From Rhizobiales bacterium 65-9 (lineage in GTDB: Bacteria > Pseudomonadota > Alphaproteobacteria > Rhizobiales > Beijerinckiaceae), in NCBI GenBank assembly GCA_001899525.1, contig MKVY01000037.1:408-58134 (forward strand): 57,727 bases of DNA, read 5' to 3'. The first letter of the stretch is position 1; every line of letters starts with the position of its first letter. Both the position numbers and the translations under genes were made by a program. A model generated the notes under the pieces. It was not told the origin of the DNA. It did not search any database and was given only the letters and a program-made list of their open reading frames with translations. Shown in pieces: positions 51,966 through 57,727 of the stretch.

Positions 51966-53141
51966 ATGGCGCGGAGGCGATTCATCTGTCTGTGCCTCGC
52001 CGTCGCCCTCGGCGCGGCGGAGAAAGCGCCCGCGGAGGACATCTCGGCGGCGGTGATCGGCCTGCGCAGCGGCTATGACTCCAATCCGGCCGACGTGGAC
52101 GGCGGGCGCGCAAGCGCGGTCCTGACGCAATATGCGCGCTGGGACTTTCTGCGCGGCTCCGACAAGGACGGCTTCGGCGTCGCGCTGAATCTCGCCAACA
52201 CCGTGTATGATCCGCGCGCGCTTGCGCCGACGCTCAACAACGAGGCGGCGTTCAAGCATGCGATGGGATTGTCGGACGCGCTCCTGCTGCGCAGCACGGT
52301 CGTCGCCTCCAACGAGCAGACCTGGTCGCGCCGGCGCAATTCGCTCTCATGGCGCGAACGCCTCGATTACGAAAACGGCGCATGGCGCCTGTTCCTCGGC
52401 GCCGAGGCGACCGTCGCATCGCTGAACGAGCGCAACATCTTCGCGCTCGGCGGCTTCCTGCCGCGCGACGAGACGCTGGCGACTGCGTCGCTGTTGCCCG
52501 GCGCGGCGTGGCGCGCGCCGTTCGGCGAGATCGGCGTTTCGCTCGCGGCGTCGCGCACGCGCTATCTCAACGGCAAGGACTATATCGGCTTTTCCCGCCA
52601 CAACGACCGCGTCACGCCCAATCTGTTCGGGTCGCTCTCGATCCGCGGCGTCAGCCTCGAAGGCTCGATCTCGGCCTTCAACGCGATCTTTCCCGACAAG
52701 GATTTCGAGAATGTCAGGCGCATCCTCTACACGGCGAAAGCGACGATTCCCTACGACCGCTTCACGCTCTCGCTGTCGTCCCAGCGCGCCGCGCTCGACA
52801 CCACCCTTCCCTTTTCCGTGATCAACATCTCCTCGCTGCATGAAGGGCGCCTCTCCGCCAAGCTCAATGAGAAAAACACGCTCGACGTCTTCGCGCGCTA
52901 CAAGACGGACGATTATCTCGGTCTCGATGCGCGCGCCGCCACCTTCGCCGGCGGCGTGGAGTATCAGCGCGCGCTCGGCGACGGGCTGACCGCGATCGCG
53001 GCGGCGTCCTGGCGGCGCACAGTCGAAACGGGGCTCGATCCGGTGAACGCGCTCAATCTCCAGGTCGGCCTGCAGAAGCAGTTCGATATTGGCGCGGCGC
53101 GCGCCGGAGCGGATGAAAAGCGCGCGGCAGGACGCAAGTAG
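51966..53141 (+). CDS. Outer-membrane beta-barrel protein
   Basis: A 391-residue exported protein. The signal peptide is MARRRFICLCLAVALGAAEKAPA. The rest alternates amphipathic strands and turns (AAVIGLRSGYDSNPADVDGG, YARWDFLRGSDKDGFGVALNLANTVY, WRLFLGAEATVASL, GVEYQRALGDGLTAIAAASWRRTVETG), a pattern of outer-membrane barrels similar to surface lipoprotein assembly or DUF560-type proteins. The barrel's job is unknown. ATG 51966 follows GGAGGGCCCG; an upstream ATG at 51930 is rejected. The stop codon lies in a 14-bp tandem duplication. The ECF sigma gene follows 141 bp later. Confidence 0.75.
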   Translation: MARRRFICLCLAVALGAAEKAPAEDISAAVIGLRSGYDSNPADVDGGRASAVLTQYARWDFLRGSDKDGFGVALNLANTVYDPRALAPTLNNEAAFKHAMGLSDALLLRSTVVASNEQTWSRRRNSLSWRERLDYENGAWRLFLGAEATVASLNERNIFALGGFLPRDETLATASLLPGAAWRAPFGEIGVSLAASRTRYLNGKDYIGFSRHNDRVTPNLFGSLSIRGVSLEGSISAFNAIFPDKDFENVRRILYTAKATIPYDRFTLSLSSQRAALDTTLPFSVINISSLHEGRLSAKLNEKNTLDVFARYKTDDYLGLDARAATFAGGVEYQRALGDGLTAIAAASWRRTVETGLDPVNALNLQVGLQKQFDIGAARAGADEKRAAGRK

Positions 53142-53154
53142 CAGGACGCAAGTA
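53127..53154 (+). repeat. 14-bp perfect tandem duplication across a stop codon
   Basis: GCAGGACGCAAGTA occurs twice back to back (53127-53140, 53141-53154). The outer-membrane gene stops in the first copy (TAG, completed by the first base of copy 2). Without the second copy the same frame would read TAA. This looks like a recent slippage event that left the protein unchanged. Confidence 0.85.
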
Positions 53155-53282
53155 AACGGAGCCGCCAGTCCGGACGCGCGCACGAGCGCTGCCGCCGGCC
53201 GCAGCGCGACGCCTCGGGCGGGAGCCGGGTTTCTCAGAATCGCCGCGTGCGTTAGGAAACGCCCGGAAAGGACTCGGCGCGC

Positions 53283-53825
53283 ATGGCGGATGCATTCGAG
53301 ATCGAGACGGCGATCGCCGGCTGCGCCGCCGGAGATCGCGACGCGCTGAAGCGCATCTTCGACGCCGAAGCTCCCCGGATGCTCGGCGTCGCGTTGCGCC
53401 TGCTGCGGCGACGAGCGCTGGCGGAGGAAGCGGTGCAGGATTCGTTCGCGCTGCTCTGGCGCCACTCGACGAGCTTCGATTCAACGAGAGGCGGCGGCAG
53501 AACCTGGCTTTATGCGATCCTGCGTCATCGCTCGCTCAACATCCTGCGCGACGAGGGCAGGCCGGATTCCGGCGAGCAGCCTGCCGCTGACGAGAACGCG
53601 AACCACGAAGCCGGCGCCGAAGACATCGTCGCCCGCCTTTCCGAGGCCCAGAAGCTGCGCCACTGTCTTGAAGCGCTCGAACCGCAGCGACGGATCGCGA
53701 TCGTCATGACTTACGCGCATGGCCTCAGCCACGGTGAGTTGGCTTCACGGCTTGGCATGCCGCCTGGCGCGGTGAAGTCATGGCTGCGGCGCAGCCTCAT
53801 CGCGCTGCGGGAATGCATGGGATGA
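53283..53825 (+). CDS. ECF-family RNA polymerase sigma factor
   Basis: Extracytoplasmic-function sigma factor of 180 residues. Region 2 is DRDALKRIFDAEAPRMLGVALRLLRRRALAEEAVQDSFALLWRHSTSFD (about 19-67, outlined here), with RTWLYAILRHRSLNILR as region 2.4. Region 4 is LRHCLEALEPQRRIAIVMTYAHGLSHGELASRLGMPPGAVKSWLRRSLIALRECM (about 124-179). It ends in an ATGA overlap with the downstream anti-sigma gene, the standard pairing for RskA-controlled sigma factors. No self-promoter of clear GGAAC type was found upstream. Confidence 0.93.
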   Translation: MADAFEIETAIAGCAAGDRDALKRIFDAEAPRMLGVALRLLRRRALAEEAVQDSFALLWRHSTSFDSTRGGGRTWLYAILRHRSLNILRDEGRPDSGEQPAADENANHEAGAEDIVARLSEAQKLRHCLEALEPQRRIAIVMTYAHGLSHGELASRLGMPPGAVKSWLRRSLIALRECMG

Positions 53826-54646
53826 TCGACCGCGCTCCCACCGCCGAGGACGCGCGCGACCTGCTCGCCGCCGAATATGTGCTGGGCCTGACCGAGCCGG
53901 CGGATCTGCCGCAGGTCGAGGCGTTCATCCTGCGCGACACCGCCTTCGCGGCCTTGGTCGCCGCCTGGCGAGCCCGCCTGTCGTCCCTGGATTTCACCGC
54001 CGATGCCGTCGAGCCCGATCCGCGGCTGTGGGCCGACGTCGAAACGGCGCTTGGCGGCCCTCCGCCTCTCTCACAGGCGGTCGAGGAGCCACCCTCCCCT
54101 CGAACGGAGATGGAGCCCTCCGTCGCGCCGACCCCTCCGGTCGAGCCGCGCCCCTCGCAGCCGCGAGCGGTCGCGCAGGAGGAAGCGCAGCCGTCAGGTT
54201 TATGGCGGTCCCTCACGTTCTGGCGCGGCCTCGGGCTGGCCGCCTTGGCCGCAGCGCTGCTGCTCGGAGCCGGCCTCGGCTATTTCCTGCAGGAGGCGCG
54301 CCGCCAGCCGACGCTGATCGCCGTTCTTATGCCGCCGAACGGCGGGCGCGCCGCCGCCATCGTGCGCGCCTTCGCGACCGGCCGCGCGGAGATCGAGCCA
54401 TTGCAGCCTGTCGATGTCCCGCCCGGCAAGGCGATCCAGATATGGACCCTCCCGGACGTTGCGACGGCGCCGAAATCCGTGGGCGTCATCGACCGCGCCA
54501 GCCGCGCGACGCTCAAGCTCGAAGGGCTGCCCGCGACAAGACCCGGCCAGATGTTCCAGATGACCATCGAGGACGCCGGCGGTTCGCCGACCGGGGCGCC
54601 GACGGGCCCGTTGCTCGGCAAGGGGGAAGCCGCTCAAGCGTTGTAA
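53822..54646 (+). CDS. RskA-type transmembrane anti-sigma factor
   Basis: The 274-residue membrane protein sequesters the sigma factor encoded just upstream. The N-terminal anti-sigma domain (ARDLLAAEYVLGLTEPADLPQVEAFILRDTAFAALVAAWRARL, about 11-52) lacks a His/Cys zinc site. A Pro/Glu-rich linker (80-125) leads to one membrane segment (134-155) and a periplasmic RskA domain with VLMPPNGGRAAAIVRAF, GKAIQIWTLPDVATAPKSVGVIDR, and MFQMTIEDAGGSPTGAPTGPLL. ATG 53822 overlaps the sigma stop. Release is expected by regulated proteolysis. Confidence 0.92.
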   Translation: MIDRAPTAEDARDLLAAEYVLGLTEPADLPQVEAFILRDTAFAALVAAWRARLSSLDFTADAVEPDPRLWADVETALGGPPPLSQAVEEPPSPRTEMEPSVAPTPPVEPRPSQPRAVAQEEAQPSGLWRSLTFWRGLGLAALAAALLLGAGLGYFLQEARRQPTLIAVLMPPNGGRAAAIVRAFATGRAEIEPLQPVDVPPGKAIQIWTLPDVATAPKSVGVIDRASRATLKLEGLPATRPGQMFQMTIEDAGGSPTGAPTGPLLGKGEAAQAL

Positions 54647-54753
54647 GCAAGCCGGGGCGGCGCCGTGGTTAACCGAACGCTAAGAACTTCGTTAAGAAAC
54701 AGGTAAGAGGTTGGCGCGACGATTCGCGCGGGGTGTTCGTTGCGAACGAGTGC

Positions 54754-55248
54754 ATGAGTGAAGACATGAGTGACAAGAAGTCGTGGATTGAAAAGCTGAA
54801 ATCGGCCAGGCCGCATGAAGTGACCAAGGCGCCGATGCCGATCGGCGGCGCGAAAAAAGGCGACAGGCTGCTGATTCCGTCGCCGCAGATTCTCGAAGAT
54901 GAAATTCGCGCGATTCCCGAAGGCCAGAGCCGCGACATCGAACAGTTGCGCGCGACGCTGGCGGCGAAGTTCGGCGCCGTCGCCACATGCCCCATCGCGA
55001 CCGGCATCCAGCTCCGCGCCGTCGCCGAGGCCGCCTACGAATCGCTCGGCGCGGGCGCGACCTTGCAGGACATCGCGCCGTTCTGGCGCGTGCTTGACGG
55101 CAGCGAGCCGATCACGCGCAAATTGTCCTGCGGCCCCGAATTCATTACGCGCCGGCGCGCGTTCGAGGGCGTAGAGACGATCGATCCCGTCATCGACGAG
55201 GAGGCGGCCCGGCGCGAACGCTACAACAGCAAATCTCTCTGGGCGTGA
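54754..55248 (+). CDS. Alkyltransferase-like (MGMT-fold) protein lacking the active Cys
   Basis: A 164-residue cytoplasmic protein. Its middle, EDEIRAIPEGQSRDIEQLRATLAAKFGAVATCPIATGIQLRAVAEAAYESL in outline, resembles the winged DNA-binding part of methylguanine-DNA methyltransferases. The segment APFWRVLDGSEPI aligns with the active-site PCHRV...DG motif, but reads PFWRV (residues 109-113). A Phe therefore replaces the alkyl-accepting Cys, so repair by self-alkylation is not expected. It may bind damaged DNA as ATL proteins do, or have another role. Start is ATG 54754 or 54766. A PRC-barrel gene follows 72 bp on. Confidence 0.65.
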   Translation: MSEDMSDKKSWIEKLKSARPHEVTKAPMPIGGAKKGDRLLIPSPQILEDEIRAIPEGQSRDIEQLRATLAAKFGAVATCPIATGIQLRAVAEAAYESLGAGATLQDIAPFWRVLDGSEPITRKLSCGPEFITRRRAFEGVETIDPVIDEEAARRERYNSKSLWA

Positions 55249-55320
55249 GCGTATTTTCCAGTTTTTCGGGAACCGCTTCGGCTTGGGACCGTTCCTCCTC
55301 CATATCCACAGGAGGACCTC

Positions 55321-55719
55321 ATGGCCACTCAGATGCGCGCATCCGCGCCTGCGGCGGGAGTCGTTTCGGGAAAACCGCTCATCGAGAGCGATCGCGTCGA
55401 TGGAACCGCCGTCTATGATCCGAACGGCGAACATCTCGGCTCCATTCGCCGGATGATGATCGACAAGGCGAGCGGCCGCGTCGCCTACACGGTGATGGCG
55501 TTCGATACGTTTCTGGGCCTCGGCGGCCGCGAATATTCGATTCCGTGGGCGAAGCTGACCTACGACACCTCGCTCGGCGGTTTCCGCACTGACATCACCC
55601 AGCAGAAGCTCGAAGGCGCGCCGGATTTCTACAACAAATCCGACTACGCCTGGGATGACCGCAAGCGCGAACGTGAACTGCACGACTATTGGGGAACACC
55701 TTACTATTGGGGCGTATGA
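55321..55719 (+). CDS. PRC-barrel domain protein
   Basis: A 132-residue small beta-barrel protein. The PRC-barrel core is SDRVDGTAVYDPNGEHLGSIRRMMIDKASGRVAYTVMAFDTFLGLGGREYSIPWAKLTYD, roughly residues 23-82. It is followed by an aromatic-rich tail (PDFYNKSDYAWDDRKRERELHDYWGTPYYW). The family includes the photosynthetic reaction-centre H subunit domain and RimM, but stand-alone members in rhizobia are uncharacterised, often stress induced. The ATG follows AGGAGGACCTC. A strong terminator ends the gene. Confidence 0.9.
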   Translation: MATQMRASAPAAGVVSGKPLIESDRVDGTAVYDPNGEHLGSIRRMMIDKASGRVAYTVMAFDTFLGLGGREYSIPWAKLTYDTSLGGFRTDITQQKLEGAPDFYNKSDYAWDDRKRERELHDYWGTPYYWGV

Positions 55720-55741
55720 CTCGTTAAGTCATGTGACCAGG

Positions 55742-55770
55742 AAACGCCGGCGGCAGCCGGCGTTTTCTTT
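55742..55770 (+). terminator. Rho-independent terminator after the PRC-barrel gene
   Basis: AAACGCCGGC-GGCA-GCCGGCGTTT (55742-55765) is a perfect 10-bp stem running into TTTTCTTT. It begins 23 nt past the stop codon. The rest of the 190-bp gap to the next gene shows no gene. Confidence 0.9.
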
Positions 55771-55909
55771 GCAAACGGTTCTATGTTTTCGCTTCTAAAT
55801 CTTGCGCCGATAGAAATCTCCGCGCAGGCGTTCCTTCTCCGGCGGAAGTTAATCAACGGCCCTCTTTGCGCGCCTGTTGTCGCGTGGAGAGCCTATATGT
55901 TCGGGAAGC

Positions 55910-57016
55910 TTATATGACGACGTAGAGTCGCTTGGCCGCGCGGGTGACGCCCGTATAGAGCCAGCGCGCGCGGCTGTCCTGAAACGCGAAGCTCTCGTCG
56001 AAGAGGACCACGTCGTCCCATTGCGAGCCCTGCGACTTGTGCACGGTCAGGGCGGAGCCATAATCGAACTCGTCATAGGCCTTGCGCTCCGGCCAGGCGA
56101 AATCCTCGATGCCGCCGGTGAAGCACTCCGGCCGCACCGTCCCCTTGAGGTAGCGCTGGCTCGGATCGTCGTCCGAGGCGAGCCGCATCGTGATGAGGGC
56201 GCTGCGCGATTCCTTGCGCTCCTGCACGATCCACAGCGAGCCGTTGAGCAGCACCTTGCGGCGATTGTTGCGCAGGCAGACCAGCTTGTCGCCGGCCTGC
56301 GGCAGCTCTCCCTCGAAGCCGCGCAGCGCGCGCAGCCGCTGATTATAGGCGCGGCGCGTGTTGTTGCGGCCGACGAGAACCTGATCGGCGCCGAGCACGC
56401 GGGCCTGATCGACGTTGCTGCGCCTCACCACCTGCGTTTCGCCATAGTCGCCGGCTGCGAGCGCGCGCCCCTCGCGGACATCCATCGACAGCCTGACGAT
56501 CGGATCGTCGGCCGCCTGGCGATGCACTTCCGTCAGCATCGCGTCCGGCTCAGCCTCGGTGAAGAACCCGCCGCCGGAGATGGGCGGAAGCTGGGCCGGA
56601 TCGCCGAGCACGAGAAGCGGCGCGCCGAAGGAGAGCAGGTCGCGCCCGAGTTCCGCATCCACCATCGAGCATTCGTCGATGACGATGAGCTTCGCCTTCG
56701 AGGCCGGCGCATCGTCCCACAATTCGAAATTCGGCTGCTCGGCGGCGCTCTCGCGCGCCTTGTAGATCAGCGAATGGATGGTCGAGGCGCCCTCGCAGCC
56801 CTTGCGCTTCATCACCAGCGCCGCCTTGCCCGTGAAGGCCGCGAACAGCACCTTGCCGTCGACCCCTTCCGCCAGATGCCGCGCCAGCGTCGTCTTGCCG
56901 GTGCCGGCGAAGCCGAACAGGCGGAACACCTGCGGAACGCCGTTCCGGCCCGGCTTGGCTTTCAGCCAGTCGGCGACGGCCTTGAGCGCGGAATCCTGTT
57001 GCGGTGAGAAAGCCAT
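55910..57016 (-). CDS. RecD-like superfamily 1B DNA helicase (AAA)
   Basis: The 368-residue product is a short ATP-dependent helicase. Walker A is GFAGTGKTT (35-43), Walker B is VIDECSMVD (DE at 114-115), and motif III is LVLGDPAQLPPI. Motif V/VI appears as ALTVHKSQGSQWDDVVLFDE and RWLYTGVTRAAKRLYVV. The order matches RecD/RecD2-like helicases that unwind 5'-to-3', but there is no RecB/C nearby and the protein is about half the size of RecD2, lacking its N-terminal domain. The ATG at 57016 starts MAFSPQQDSALKAVADWL. Many alphaproteobacteria carry such a gene alone. Confidence 0.88.
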   Translation of the reverse strand: MAFSPQQDSALKAVADWLKAKPGRNGVPQVFRLFGFAGTGKTTLARHLAEGVDGKVLFAAFTGKAALVMKRKGCEGASTIHSLIYKARESAAEQPNFELWDDAPASKAKLIVIDECSMVDAELGRDLLSFGAPLLVLGDPAQLPPISGGGFFTEAEPDAMLTEVHRQAADDPIVRLSMDVREGRALAAGDYGETQVVRRSNVDQARVLGADQVLVGRNNTRRAYNQRLRALRGFEGELPQAGDKLVCLRNNRRKVLLNGSLWIVQERKESRSALITMRLASDDDPSQRYLKGTVRPECFTGGIEDFAWPERKAYDEFDYGSALTVHKSQGSQWDDVVLFDESFAFQDSRARWLYTGVTRAAKRLYVVI

Positions 57017-57109
57017 CGAATCGCCGGGCAGGAGGGACGCCTGCCCTCGCCTGTTTTGACGGCGAGAACAAGACGGAAACGGACAGGTCCCGATTCTCCC
57101 GTCCGGCGA

Positions 57110-57643
57110 TCAGCGGCAGGCACCCGCGCTCACGACTTGCGGCGCCAGATGCGAGGCGAACAGCGCGTGGCCTTCGGCGCTGAAATGCTGACCATCCGGC
57201 AGGCGGAAACGCCCGGCGATGCGTCCCGGCTGATCGAACATCACGACAGCCACCCCGCGCGCCGCGGCGAACTGCTTGATCGCCTCCACATTGTCGCCGG
57301 TGTCTCCACCGCCGCGTCGCTGGTCGTTGCCGCCGGGCTGGAGAATGAGAACCCGCGTATCCTTGCCCAGCGCCTTGGGCAGACGGGCCAGCATCTGCGC
57401 CGTGGTGTTTCCGGCGACGCCGGCGTTCGCGACGCGCACGCGGCAGCCCTGCGCCTGAAGAAGCCGTTCAAGCTGAGCCGGATAGGCCTGCGGACGATCG
57501 ACGCCGTCCGGGGTGGCCCCTCGACCGCGTCCCGCGGTGTTGCTTGCGCCCAGCGCGACGACCTCCGCCGCCTGCCCCGCAGTCGCTAACGCCGCCCCGA
57601 ACACAGTCGTAAACGCCAAACCCGCCCATCCCGCTTTCGCCAT
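57110..57643 (-). CDS. Secreted SGNH/GDSL-type esterase
   Basis: A 177-residue exported hydrolase with a signal peptide (MAKAGWAGLAFTTVFGAALATAGQA; about residues 1-25). Block I reads VVALGASNTAGRGRG (nucleophile Ser34 within GASN rather than GDSL), block II Gly is in VANAGVAGNTT, block III is LQPGGNDQR, and block V is LPDGQHFSAEGH (Asp and His). The likely role is esterase, thioesterase or lysophospholipase activity in the periplasm. The ATG at 57643 follows GGAGACATTC, and an ATG at 57685 is the longer alternative. It is the last gene before the window end. Confidence 0.87.
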   Translation of the reverse strand: MAKAGWAGLAFTTVFGAALATAGQAAEVVALGASNTAGRGRGATPDGVDRPQAYPAQLERLLQAQGCRVRVANAGVAGNTTAQMLARLPKALGKDTRVLILQPGGNDQRRGGGDTGDNVEAIKQFAAARGVAVVMFDQPGRIAGRFRLPDGQHFSAEGHALFASHLAPQVVSAGACR

Positions 57644-57727
57644 GAATGTCTCCACGTTCCTTGGGGTATTGTATTTCAAGGTCATGAGCGAAAGGTGACT
57701 GCCGCCACCTGCTGTCAGCAGGCGGTC

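Overview
This is a GC-rich chromosomal segment from an alphaproteobacterium, most likely of the order Hyphomicrobiales (Rhizobiales). The evidence is a complete division and cell-wall (dcw) cluster in the order mraZ-rsmH-ftsL-ftsI-murE-murF-mraY-murD-ftsW-murG-murC-murB-ddl-ftsQ-ftsA-ftsZ-lpxC, an FtsZ with the long linker usual in this class, GANTC (CcrM) sites clustered before ftsZ, a class A RNase P RNA, and many families common in the order (DUF992, PRC-barrel, EF-G2, NepR-independent RskA-type anti-sigma, SemiSWEET). The family-level identity is uncertain. I found no tRNA, rRNA, CRISPR array, prophage or insertion sequence.

Region 1 (1-19760, minus strand) is the dcw cluster. It is packed, with ATGA or GTGA stop/start overlaps at many junctions. 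It appears to be driven from a promoter at 19732-19760 that is embedded in four 10-bp direct repeats matching MraZ boxes. Together these genes make UDP-MurNAc-pentapeptide and lipid II, build the FtsQ/L/I/W septal synthase and form the FtsA/FtsZ ring. lpxC is cut by the window edge.

Region 2 (19935-28400) holds msrQ and, 6 kb away, its partner msrP (periplasmic methionine sulfoxide repair). It also holds a glycine-zipper lipoprotein, a lytic transglycosylase, rnpB with a protein gene immediately behind it, a patatin-like lipase overlapping a 3-hydroxybutyrate dehydrogenase, a LysR regulator, and a strong candidate small RNA displaying an anti-Shine-Dalgarno CCTCCTCCC in a large loop.

Region 3 (27870-42850) is accessory metabolism and stress. 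It contains a marR-emrA-emrB efflux operon with a palindromic operator; fadD; an EF-G2 with a degenerate switch II; a second MarR gene under a 17-bp inverted repeat with a DUF1398 gene; an alpha/beta hydrolase; DUF992; aatA; a hydroxynitrile-lyase-type cupin with osmC; an apparently leaderless RelE/HigB-type toxin-antitoxin pair; msrB; a Cys-cluster protein; and an NTF2-like secreted protein.

Region 4 (42951-57727) contains two aldo/keto reductases flanking a PEPxxWA-CTERM protein and an orphan TctC binding protein, then a PQQ sugar dehydrogenase. A coupled agmatinase-SemiSWEET-DUF486-methyltransferase-HIT operon follows. Next come an outer-membrane beta-barrel followed by an ECF sigma/RskA pair, an alkyltransferase-like protein whose active-site Cys position is Phe, a PRC-barrel protein, a RecD-like helicase and an SGNH esterase. 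All functional calls come from reading motifs by eye; no database search was run.
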